This document shows, piece by piece, positions 55,054-62,446 of a DNA stretch of 64,000 nucleotides. The DNA is from CAWBAT01 sp963810905 (GTDB lineage Bacteria > Acidobacteriota > Terriglobia > Versatilivoradales > Versatilivoraceae). The stretch is taken from assembly GCA_963810905.1 (NCBI GenBank), contig CAWEPG010000013.1:310001-374000 (forward strand), in the 5' to 3' direction. The notes beneath the pieces are model-generated. The model saw only the letters and a program-made list of their open reading frames with translations. It ran no database searches and was not told the origin of the DNA. A program made the translations under genes and the position numbers. Numbering within the stretch: position 1 is the stretch's first letter; each line of letters begins with the position of its first letter.

Positions 55054-56070
55054 TTAATGCGTGGATTTTTCCAGGTGCCCACCGAACTGGAAGCGCATCG
55101 CTGAAAGCAACTTGTCCTGATAATCTGACTCGCCCCGGGAGCTGAAGCGCTGGTAGAGTGCCGTGGATAACACCGGCACCGGCACCGCCTCGTCAATGGC
55201 CGCCTTGATCGTCCACCGCCCCTCTCCCGAGTCAGAGACCCGCCCCGCAAATTTCCCCAACGCCGGATCTTCCACCAACGCACTCGCCGTCAAGTCCAAC
55301 AACCACGACGCAATCACACTTCCCCGTCGCCACACTTCCGCTACGTCACGTAAATTGAAGTCGTATTGGTAGTGCTCGGCGTCCCGCAACGGCGTCGTCT
55401 CCGCATCAATCGCGTGTTCCTGCTTGCCAATGTTCGCGTCATGCAACACCCCCAGCCCTTCCGCATACGCCGCCATCAGCCCGTACTCGATCCCATTGTG
55501 CACCATCTTGACAAAATGCCCTGCCCCGTTCGCCCCACAGTGCAGATACCCTTGCTCGGCCGTGCCCCCGATCTTCTCTCTTCCCGGCGTGCGTGGCGTA
55601 TCGCCCATCCCCGGCGCCAACCGTGCAAAAATCGGATCGAGATGCTTGACCACCGCCGCCTCCCCTCCAATCATCATGCAGTAGCCTCGCTCCAATCCCC
55701 ACACCCCTCCGCTCGTCCCTACATCCACATAATGAATCCCCTTCCCCTTGAGTTCCTTCGCCCGTCGGATGTCATCCACATAGTAGGAGTTCCCCCCATC
55801 AATGAGAATGTCCCCCGCTTCGAGAGACGGCAATAAGTCTTGAATCGTCTGGTCCACGACCGCTGCCGGCACCATCAACCACACTGCCCGGGGTTTCTCC
55901 AGCTTCTTCACCAGTTCCCCCAACGAGCCGCTTCCCTCTGCCTTCTCATTCACCAATTCCGCCACCGCTGGCGCCGCCCGATCAAAAACGACACACCGGT
56001 GTCCTCCCCCGATCAGCCGCCGCACCATGTTCGCTCCCATCCGCCCCAGACCAATCATTCCAAGTTGCAT
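55054..56070 (-). CDS. gnd: 6-phosphogluconate dehydrogenase, decarboxylating (short GndA/GntZ type)
   Basis: Converts 6-phosphogluconate to ribulose 5-phosphate and CO2. MQLGMIGLGRMGANMVRRLI is the Rossmann start behind AAAAAGGAGTC. DGGNSYYVDDIRRAKELKGK, HYVDVGTSGGVWGLERGYCM, GANGAGHFVKMVHNGIEYGL (catalytic Lys) and SGEGRWTIKAAIDEAVPVPV follow. At 338 residues it is the short, often NAD-preferring class rather than the 470-residue Gnd. Ten bp before zwf; together they form the oxidative branch. Intact. Confidence 0.95.
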   Translation of the reverse strand: MQLGMIGLGRMGANMVRRLIGGGHRCVVFDRAAPAVAELVNEKAEGSGSLGELVKKLEKPRAVWLMVPAAVVDQTIQDLLPSLEAGDILIDGGNSYYVDDIRRAKELKGKGIHYVDVGTSGGVWGLERGYCMMIGGEAAVVKHLDPIFARLAPGMGDTPRTPGREKIGGTAEQGYLHCGANGAGHFVKMVHNGIEYGLMAAYAEGLGVLHDANIGKQEHAIDAETTPLRDAEHYQYDFNLRDVAEVWRRGSVIASWLLDLTASALVEDPALGKFAGRVSDSGEGRWTIKAAIDEAVPVPVLSTALYQRFSSRGESDYQDKLLSAMRFQFGGHLEKSTH

Positions 56071-56188
56071 ACATGACTCCTTTTTCAATAAAAGAATTTG
56101 TCCCGCTTTTCAGCTTCCTTCCAATCGTCCCCCGTTTCCATAAGGCGGAACTTCATCTTCCGGATTTCAGGTCGCTTCCTTATCATTC

Positions 56189-56212
56189 GTCCCCCCTTGC
56201 ACAAGGGGGGAC
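56189..56212. repeat. G/C-tract palindrome
   Basis: GTCCCCCCTTGCACAAGGGG followed by GGAC is a 24-bp perfect palindrome in the gap between gnd and pgi. It has the same core as the repeat at 39.1 kb (CCCCCCTTGCACAAGGGGGG). It could act as a hairpin downstream of pgi. Confidence 0.6.
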
Positions 56213-56303
56213 ATCTTTTGCCCTTTTCGTATTTCAACAGCCTAGACCCAGCCGCGATGGTCAAAAAGGAGGACAAACAAAGGCCTGTCAACACCTCAAG
56301 CAA

Positions 56304-57947
56304 TCATATCGCCTCTTTCAGCTTCCGGTATCGGCCGATCAGGGTGTTCGTTGAACTGTCATGGTCGAGCGGGAGTCCCGACTTGCTCTCGAGCTCCGGG
56401 ATAATGCGCTGGGCTAACACTTTACCCAGCTCCACGCCCCACTGGTCAAAAGAATCGATGTTCCAGATGGTGCCCTGGGTAAAGACACTATGCTCGTAGA
56501 GAGCAACAAGCTTGCCGAGAGTTTCCGGCGTCAGCCTGTCGGCGAGGATCGTGTTCGACGGGCGGTTGCCTTCGAAGACCCGGTGGGGCACAAGCCAATC
56601 CGGCGTACCCTCTGCCTGGACTTGTTCGGGAGTCTTGCCGAAGGCGAGGGCCTCGGTCTGGGCAAAGACGTTCGCCAGAAGCATGTCGTGATGGCGCCCA
56701 AGCGGGTTGAGCGCCTTGTGGAACGCGATAAAATCGCACGGAATGAGGCGAGTCCCCTGATGGATCAACTGGTAGAAAGAATGCTGGCCGTTGGTTCCCG
56801 GTTCACCCCAGTAGATCGGGCCGGTATCGCAGGCGACTTTCTCGCCGTCAATCGTCACATGTTTGCCGTTACTCTCCATGGTCAGTTGCTGTAAATAGGC
56901 AGGAAAACGTTTCAAGTATTGCTCGTAAGGTAAGACGGCAACTGTCTGGGCGCCGAAAAAATCGTTGTACCACATTGCCAGGAGGCCCAAGAGCACCGGC
57001 AAGTTACGCTCAAAGGGAGCCGTGCGGAAATGTTCGTCCATTTGATAGAAGCCATTCAATAGTGCCCGGAAGTTTTCCGGACCGATTGCAAGCATCGTCG
57101 AGAGTCCGATCGCCGAGTCCATCGAGTAGCGCCCTCCTACCCAGTCCCAGAACCCGAACATGTTGGCTGTATCGATCCCAAATTCAGACACCTTCTGGGC
57201 ATTGGTTGAGACCGCAACGAAATGCTTGGCCACAGCCTTCGCATCGCCACCCAAGCCCTGGAGCGCCCAGTCGCGGGCACTTTGAGCATTGGTCATCGTC
57301 TCTAGCGTCGTAAAGGTTTTAGAAGACACGATAAAAAGCGTTTCTGCCGGATCCAAGTCACGGGTGGCTTCCACGAAGTCGGTGCCATCGACGTTGGAAA
57401 TAAACCGGAATACGATGCTGCGATCACTGTAATATTTGAGTGCCTCATAAGCCATGACCGGCCCAAGGTCGGAGCCCCCGATGCCGATGTTGATGATGTT
57501 CCGAATTCTTTTGCCGGTGTGCCCCTTCCAAACGCCGCTCCGGACCCGAGTGGAAAAATCTGCCATCTTGTCGAGAACGGCATGGACCTGGGGCACTACG
57601 TTTACCCCATCGACCAGGATGGATGCCCCTTTCGGCGCGCGGAGAGCCACGTGCAGAACTGCACGTTTTTCCGTGAGGTTGATTTTTTCACCCCGGTACA
57701 TCGCATCGGTCCGTGCCCGCAGGCCTGATTGCTCAGCCAGTTGCAAAAGGAGCTTCAGGGTTTCGTCAGTGATGCGATTCTTGGAGTAATCGAGATAGAG
57801 TCCTACGGCCTCCGCCGTCAACCGCTCGCCCCGTTTGGAATCATCTGCGAAGAGCTGCCTCAGATGCAATTCTCGTACTTGCAAGTAGTGGTTTTTAAGG
57901 GCCTTCCAGGCCGGGCGTTTCTCGACGGGTGCGATGCCTGCTGTCAT
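56304..57947 (-). CDS. pgi: Glucose-6-phosphate isomerase
   Basis: Interconverts glucose 6-phosphate and fructose 6-phosphate. The 547-residue intact frame starts behind GGAGGACATAG. Landmarks: KINLTEKRAVLHVALRAP, NIINIGIGGSDLGPVMAYEA, FIVSSKTFTTLETMTNAQSA, FGFWDWVGGRYSMDSAIGLS (signature), SNGKHVTIDGEKV, YWGEPGTNGQHSFYQLIHQG (signature 2 with catalytic His) and SFDQWGVELGKVLA. Links the hexose 6-phosphate from glucokinase and phosphoglucomutase to the pentose phosphate and phosphoketolase reactions. Confidence 0.97.
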   Translation of the reverse strand: MTAGIAPVEKRPAWKALKNHYLQVRELHLRQLFADDSKRGERLTAEAVGLYLDYSKNRITDETLKLLLQLAEQSGLRARTDAMYRGEKINLTEKRAVLHVALRAPKGASILVDGVNVVPQVHAVLDKMADFSTRVRSGVWKGHTGKRIRNIINIGIGGSDLGPVMAYEALKYYSDRSIVFRFISNVDGTDFVEATRDLDPAETLFIVSSKTFTTLETMTNAQSARDWALQGLGGDAKAVAKHFVAVSTNAQKVSEFGIDTANMFGFWDWVGGRYSMDSAIGLSTMLAIGPENFRALLNGFYQMDEHFRTAPFERNLPVLLGLLAMWYNDFFGAQTVAVLPYEQYLKRFPAYLQQLTMESNGKHVTIDGEKVACDTGPIYWGEPGTNGQHSFYQLIHQGTRLIPCDFIAFHKALNPLGRHHDMLLANVFAQTEALAFGKTPEQVQAEGTPDWLVPHRVFEGNRPSNTILADRLTPETLGKLVALYEHSVFTQGTIWNIDSFDQWGVELGKVLAQRIIPELESKSGLPLDHDSSTNTLIGRYRKLKEAI

Positions 57948-58012
57948 CTATGTCCTCCTTATGTTTGCGCTCGCTGAGCGTTCTTACGGCCGTTTTGAAA
58001 TAAACCAATTAG

Positions 58013-58179
58013 AGCCGCAAAAAAGCACAAGAAACGCAAAAATGCGATCTATACCTAATCCGAAAGAACAACTTTTAAACATAGCAAAAAAGGTTCCTTC
58101 TGATCAGGCCACAAACCGCTAAGATCGATCCCTTAATCTGGTCTTTAATATTTTGCGACTTTTGCGCCTTCTTGCGGCT
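58013..58179. repeat. TIR element, copy A (167 bp)
   Basis: Starts AGCCGCAAAAAAGCACAAGA and ends CTTTTGCGCCTTCTTGCGGC plus T, so the ends are inverted repeats of about 25 bp. The interior is AT-rich and non-coding (CCGAAAGAACAACTTTTAAA, TTCCTTCTGATCAGGCCACA). The same ends and interior words recur in copies B (59.5 kb) and C (62.1 kb), and the ends in copy D (62.3 kb). MITE-like. Confidence 0.65.
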
Positions 58180-58241
58180 GTGTCCCTCTACAAGCGAGTC
58201 CCTTCGAGAACGGCATAGGCGTCGCCCTGCCGTGCGACTGC

Positions 58242-59327
58242 CTAGCCGGCCTTTCCCAACACGGCACTTTTGGAGGCGATCACAGTCATCAGTTCGTTCC
58301 AGGAATTGGCGAAAGATTTCGCACCTTCCTCCTGCAATTGGGCTGCTAGCGCATCCACATCAATGCCCGATTTAGCAAACTGACTTAACGTCTCTTCGCC
58401 TACGCCGCCGTCCGCAGCCATGATGTCGCTAAGTTCGCCATGATCAGCCAGAGCTTTCATGGTGCCTTCGGGCATGGTGTTCACTGTAAACGGAGCAGCG
58501 AGAGCCTTAACGTACAAGACATCGGATGCTTGGGGGTCCTTGGTCCCAGTGCTCGCCCACAGGAGGCGCTGCGGACGGGCGCCGGCGTTGTAAGTACGTT
58601 GCCAGCGTGGTGAGCCGAGCAAGTCATGGTAGGCCTTATAGGTGCGCTGTGCGATGGCGATGCCGAGCCGATTCTTCAACGTTGCAGGCGCTTTAGCCGC
58701 GATGGCAGCGTCCCAGCGGCTAATAAAAAGCGAGGCAACGGAGCCTACATTAGGATTGAGCCCAGCCGCAATGCGCCGTTCGATGCCGCGCATATAGGCC
58801 TCGGCGGCTGCAAGGTAGTGCTCTCTCGAGAACAAGAGGGTCACATTGATAGGGACACCTGAAAAAATGGCTTCTTCGATGGCGGGCAGCCCCTGCTTGG
58901 TGCCGGGGATCTTGATGAAAAGGTTGGGACGCCCGGCCCGGGCGTGTAAATCCTTGGCCGCGGCTAGCGTACTGTCTGTGTCGTAGGCAAGCAAAGGCGA
59001 GACCTCCAGAGAAGTCCAGCCGTCAACGGTATTTGTCTTTTCGTGGATGGGACGAAACAAGTCGGCGGCGCGGGTAACATCTTCCAGTGCCAAGTCGAAA
59101 AAAAGTGCTTCACCCGATTTACCTTTATCCAGACCTTGGCGGATTGCAAGGTCGTAGGCGGCGCTACCTTTGATCGCGTGATCGAATATCGTCGGGTTCG
59201 ACGTGAGCCCCGTCACCGATAGTTCGTCAATGTAACGTTTGAGCGTGCCACTGTTCAATAAGTCGCGTGTAATATTGTCAAGCCAGATACTTTGGCCCAG
59301 GTTGTGAAGCAGTTGGGTTGCTTTCAT
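58242..59327 (-). CDS. tal: Transaldolase
   Basis: Transfers dihydroxyacetone units in the non-oxidative pentose phosphate pathway. The 361-residue intact frame starts behind AGGAGTCAAGAG. Landmarks: LGQSIWLDNITRDLLNSGTL, LSVTGLTSNPTIFDHAIKGS (signature 1), VDGWTSLEVSPLLAYDTDST, the Schiff-base Lys in RPNLFIKIPGTKQGLPAIEE, and QRLLWASTGTKDP. The length and GTLKRYIDE start match the larger actinobacterial/plant-type transaldolase subgroup rather than the short TalC type. TIR elements flank the gene on both sides. Confidence 0.95.
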   Translation of the reverse strand: MKATQLLHNLGQSIWLDNITRDLLNSGTLKRYIDELSVTGLTSNPTIFDHAIKGSAAYDLAIRQGLDKGKSGEALFFDLALEDVTRAADLFRPIHEKTNTVDGWTSLEVSPLLAYDTDSTLAAAKDLHARAGRPNLFIKIPGTKQGLPAIEEAIFSGVPINVTLLFSREHYLAAAEAYMRGIERRIAAGLNPNVGSVASLFISRWDAAIAAKAPATLKNRLGIAIAQRTYKAYHDLLGSPRWQRTYNAGARPQRLLWASTGTKDPQASDVLYVKALAAPFTVNTMPEGTMKALADHGELSDIMAADGGVGEETLSQFAKSGIDVDALAAQLQEEGAKSFANSWNELMTVIASKSAVLGKAG

Positions 59328-59491
59328 CTCTTGACTCCTTATGTTGAAACTCCTGCAAAGTTCTTAAAACCTTCAAGATGCCTCATTTCAAAACTTTAAT
59401 AATCGCATATTAGGCATAAAACCCCCAAGATATTTGCCCTGCAGACAGTCCGATCCGGCTTCTCTCATTTGTTGCAATCGCTGAATTAATT

Positions 59492-59660
59492 GGCAGCAAA
59501 AAGGCATAAGAAACGCAAAAATAAATGCGCTATTTAATCCGAAAGAATAAACTTCAAAGCAAAAATGGTTTCTAGTGATCAAGCCACTATCCTGCAGAAT
59601 TGGATCCTTTATTTGTTAGATCCATATTGTTCTTTTGCGAATTTTACGTTTTATGGCAGC
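59492..59660. repeat. TIR element, copy B
   Basis: Left end GGCAGCAAAAAGGCATAAGA matches copy A; interior words AACGCAAAAATAAATGCGCT and AATCCGAAAGAATAAACTTC and GTGATCAAGCCACTATCCTG align with it. The right end (TTTTGCGAATTTTACGTTTT then ATGGCAGC) is diverged. It fills most of the 344-bp gap between tal and pgm. Confidence 0.55.
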
Positions 59661-59671
59661 AAACCTTCTTC

Positions 59672-61318
59672 CTACAGTGCGGTCAACGCTTTGTTCACCA
59701 TCGTCTGAGCCTCTTTTAAGATGGCATCGAGATGAGCCTCGTTCTTAAAGCTCTCGGCGTAAATCTTGTAAATGTTTTCCGTACCCGAGGGACGGGCTGC
59801 AAACCAGCCGTTTGCGGCAACGACTTTCAGACCGCCAATGGCGGCATTGTTCCCCGGAGCGCGGGTGAGCTTGGCAGTAATCGGCTCGCCGGCCAGATCC
59901 AAGTCCCTAACCGATTCAGGCGATAATCGCTGCAGCTTCGCTTTCTGCTCGGGTGTGGCCGCCGCATCAATGCGTGTGTAGCACGGCGTGCCAAACTCTG
60001 CGGTCAGTTCCTGGTAATGTTCGCCCGGGTCTTTGCCCGTGCGAGCCGCAATCTCGGCAGCCAACAAACCCATGATCAGCCCATCCTTGTCGGTCGTCCA
60101 AACCGTCCCGTCTCGCCTCAAGAAACTGGCTCCCGCGCTTTCTTCGCCTCCAAAGCAAAAAGAACTATCAAACAACCCTGGTGCCAGCCATTTGAACCCG
60201 ACCGGCACTTCGCAAAGCCGGCGATTGAGCTTCTGGACGACACGGTCAATCATGTTGCTGCTGACCAGGGTCTTCCCAACGGCAGCATGCAGCGGCCACT
60301 GCGGCCTGTGGGCGAGAAGGTAGCGAATGGCAACAGCAAGGAAATGGTTGGGGTTCATCAGCCCCGCGGATGGTGTAACGATCCCATGGCGATCCGAGTC
60401 CGGGTCATTGGCGAAAGCCACGCGATACCGATCTTTGAGACCGACCAGCCGGGCCATGGCGTAGGGGCTGGAACAATCCATGCGGATCTTGCCATCATGA
60501 TCGACCGTCATGAATGAGAAGGTCGGATCAATGATCGGGTTGACGACAGTAATATCCAGCTTGTAAACCGAGTTGATCGGCTCCCAGTAGGGCCTGGCAG
60601 CGCCACCGAGCGGGTCCACAGCTATTTTGAGGCCGGCCGTATGGATGGCTTCCATGTCGACGACGTGACAAAGGTCCTTGACATAAGGGAGGACGTAGTC
60701 TTCCTGGTGGGTCGTTTCGGCTTTCATGGCTTTGTCGTATGGGATGCGCTTGACAGCCGCATTTTTCGTTCGCAACAACTCATTAGCCCGGTCCTCAACC
60801 CACTGTGTAATTTCGGAGTCGGCGGGGCCGCCATGGGTCGGGTTGTATTTAAAACCGCCGTCCTCCGGAGGATTGTGCGAGGGGGTAATGACGATGCCAT
60901 CGGCGAGATGCCCCTGGCGGCCGCGGTTGTAAACAAGTATGGCTCGTGAGATGACCGGTGTTGGCGTTACGCCGTCGTCGCATTGGATGACGGTTTCGAC
61001 ACTGTTGGCAGCCAGAACCTCAAGTGCCGTTCGCTGGGCTGGCGCGGACAGCGCGTGGGTGTCCTTACCCAAGTAGAGCGGGCCGTCAGTACCTTGGGCG
61101 CCCCGGTATTCACAGATGGCCTGGGTGATGGCCAGAATATGGGCTTCGGTAAACGTCCCGCGCAGAGATGAGCCCCGGTGCCCGCTGGTCCCAAAGCTGA
61201 CCAACTGGTTGGCATCAGTCACATCAGGCCGACGCTCATAATATTCCCTCTCAAGCCGAGCGAGATCGACCAAAATCTCTTTCGGGGCCGGCTTACCTGC
61301 GAGTGGGGAAATTGCCAT
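59672..61318 (-). CDS. pgm: Phosphoglucomutase (alpha-D-glucose phosphate-specific)
   Basis: Interconverts glucose 1-phosphate and glucose 6-phosphate. The ATG at 61318, behind AAAGGATAAAACCC, gives 548 residues. Landmarks: LVSFGTSGHRGSSLRGTFTE, the phosphoserine loop GIVITPSHNPPEDGGFKYNP, the metal loop VAFANDPDSDRHGIVTPSAG, CFGGEESAGASFLRRDGTVW, and the phosphate-binding end FAARPSGTENIYKIYAESF. Size and motifs are those of E. coli Pgm. It would connect glycogen or maltodextrin phosphorolysis with the pentose phosphate genes around it. Intact. Confidence 0.96.
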   Translation of the reverse strand: MAISPLAGKPAPKEILVDLARLEREYYERRPDVTDANQLVSFGTSGHRGSSLRGTFTEAHILAITQAICEYRGAQGTDGPLYLGKDTHALSAPAQRTALEVLAANSVETVIQCDDGVTPTPVISRAILVYNRGRQGHLADGIVITPSHNPPEDGGFKYNPTHGGPADSEITQWVEDRANELLRTKNAAVKRIPYDKAMKAETTHQEDYVLPYVKDLCHVVDMEAIHTAGLKIAVDPLGGAARPYWEPINSVYKLDITVVNPIIDPTFSFMTVDHDGKIRMDCSSPYAMARLVGLKDRYRVAFANDPDSDRHGIVTPSAGLMNPNHFLAVAIRYLLAHRPQWPLHAAVGKTLVSSNMIDRVVQKLNRRLCEVPVGFKWLAPGLFDSSFCFGGEESAGASFLRRDGTVWTTDKDGLIMGLLAAEIAARTGKDPGEHYQELTAEFGTPCYTRIDAAATPEQKAKLQRLSPESVRDLDLAGEPITAKLTRAPGNNAAIGGLKVVAANGWFAARPSGTENIYKIYAESFKNEAHLDAILKEAQTMVNKALTAL

Positions 61319-61348
61319 GGGTTTTATCCTTTGATACAACGTCGTTTA

Positions 61349-61385
61349 CCCCCCTCAAGTCCCCCCTTGAAAAAGGGGGGACCAT
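61349..61385. repeat. G/C-tract palindrome
   Basis: ACCCCCCTCAAGTCCCCCCT then TGAAAAAGGGGGGACCA: the inner halves pair (CCCCCCTTGAAAAAGGGGGG), and the outer CTCAAG half is unpaired because the right arm is truncated relative to the 39.1-kb copy. Lies upstream of pgm. Confidence 0.6.
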
Positions 61386-61460
61386 ATGGCCAGAGGCACC
61401 CGCGCCCAGGGGAAAACGACCCCAGTTACGACACATAGATTATTGATCTTTCAAATTAAC

Positions 61461-62057
61461 TCAGTCACCGACGTGGTGATCGTCGTTCCACAATCGGACC
61501 ACCGGTTGAGACCGATCATGTTCATAGCCCAAACCACTCAAGCTCGCCGTGCTCAATAGAAAGTATTTGCCGGCGGCCGGTTCGAGCCCGAGCCAGCGGG
61601 CAGCCAGCACTCGCAGAAAATGCCCGCTCGAAAAAAGCAACACATTCCCTTGAACCGCTCGCGCCCGGTTCACAACCCGATCCGCCCGCAACCCCACTTG
61701 CGCGGGAGTTTCTCCTCCCGGACAGCCGTCGCGAAACAGTTGCCACTCAGGGCGCTCCGCGTGTATGTCAACGCTGCGGCGACCCTCGTACTGGCCGTAG
61801 TTCCATTCAAGCAGATCACGATCGATTTCGGCTGCGGCAGCAAAACCGGCCAGTTCGCAAGTCCGGGTTGCGCGTTGCAGAGGGCTGGAATAGACCTTGA
61901 GGAAATTCATTCCCTTCAATCGTTCTCCCAATCGGCGCGCGTTGCGTTCGCCGCGCTCGGTGAGCGGCAGATCGGTCAGCCCCGTATGCTGGCCGCTAAG
62001 ACTCCAAGCGGTCTCGCCGTGCCTGGCCAGGTAAACAAGAGGAAGAACCTCACTCAT
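61461..62057 (-). CDS. Histidine phosphatase (phosphoglycerate mutase-like)
   Basis: Acid phosphatase/mutase superfamily protein of 198 residues, starting behind GGAGCAGCCGC. The phospho-accepting histidine is in VYLARHGETAWSLSGQHTGL; SSPLQRATRTCELAGF, LLEWNYGQYEGRR and the second catalytic His in VLLFSSGHFLRVLAARWLGL complete the active site. The short length and SGHFLRV favour a sugar-phosphate phosphatase over a true glycolytic mutase. Lying between phosphoglucomutase and phosphoketolase it may act on a sugar phosphate of this pathway; substrate unproven. Confidence 0.85.
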   Translation of the reverse strand: MSEVLPLVYLARHGETAWSLSGQHTGLTDLPLTERGERNARRLGERLKGMNFLKVYSSPLQRATRTCELAGFAAAAEIDRDLLEWNYGQYEGRRSVDIHAERPEWQLFRDGCPGGETPAQVGLRADRVVNRARAVQGNVLLFSSGHFLRVLAARWLGLEPAAGKYFLLSTASLSGLGYEHDRSQPVVRLWNDDHHVGD

Positions 62058-62106
62058 GCGGCTGCTCCTTTCGCCATTTCGCACTGTTGAATTAAAAGTT
62101 CACCTT

Positions 62107-62269
62107 ACCGCAAAAAGGCGCAAGAACCGCAAATATGAGAGCGATGTTTATTTCGAAAAAACAACTCTCAGAGTAAAACTTGTTCCTTCTCATCGAGCCA
62201 CAAACCTCCAAGAACGGGTCCTTCATTAGGTCTTAAATCTTTTGCGACTTTTGCGCCTTCTTGCGGCTA
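62107..62269. repeat. TIR element, copy C
   Basis: Begins ACCGCAAAAAGGCGCAAGAA and ends TTTTGCGCCTTCTTGCGGCT with near-perfect complementarity of the ends. The interior has TTCCTTCTCATCGAGCCACA and GGGTCCTTCATTAGGTCTTA, alignable to copy A. Non-coding. Confidence 0.65.
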
Positions 62270-62289
62270 AATTAAAAGCAGAATTTCAT

Positions 62290-62433
62290 GGCCGCAAAAA
62301 GGCACAAGAAGCACAAAGAATTGGTCCGCCTCCCATTCGAAGAAATCCCCCCTGTTTATTGGTGGCGTTTTATAAGGATGGGGCTTTTCAATCATTCTTT
62401 AGTCTATTGCGACATTTTCGCTTTTTTGCAGCC
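62290..62433. repeat. TIR element, copy D (different interior)
   Basis: Begins GGCCGCAAAAAGGCACAAGA and ends TTTTCGCTTTTTTGCAGCC, the same termini as copies A-C, but the interior is unrelated (CCATTCGAAGAAATCCCCCC, TAAGGATGGGGCTTTTCAAT). It lies 20 bp from copy C, so the pair fills the gap between the phosphatase and phosphoketolase genes. Shared ends with a different middle suggest that the ends are the mobile signal. Confidence 0.55.
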
Positions 62434-62446
62434 GTTTTGGGTTGGC

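Noticed and set aside
61461..62057. True glycolytic phosphoglycerate mutase (GpmA)
   Set aside because: It has RHGETAWS and SGHFLRV but is short and lacks the GpmA C-terminal extension, so only the broader histidine phosphatase call is supported.
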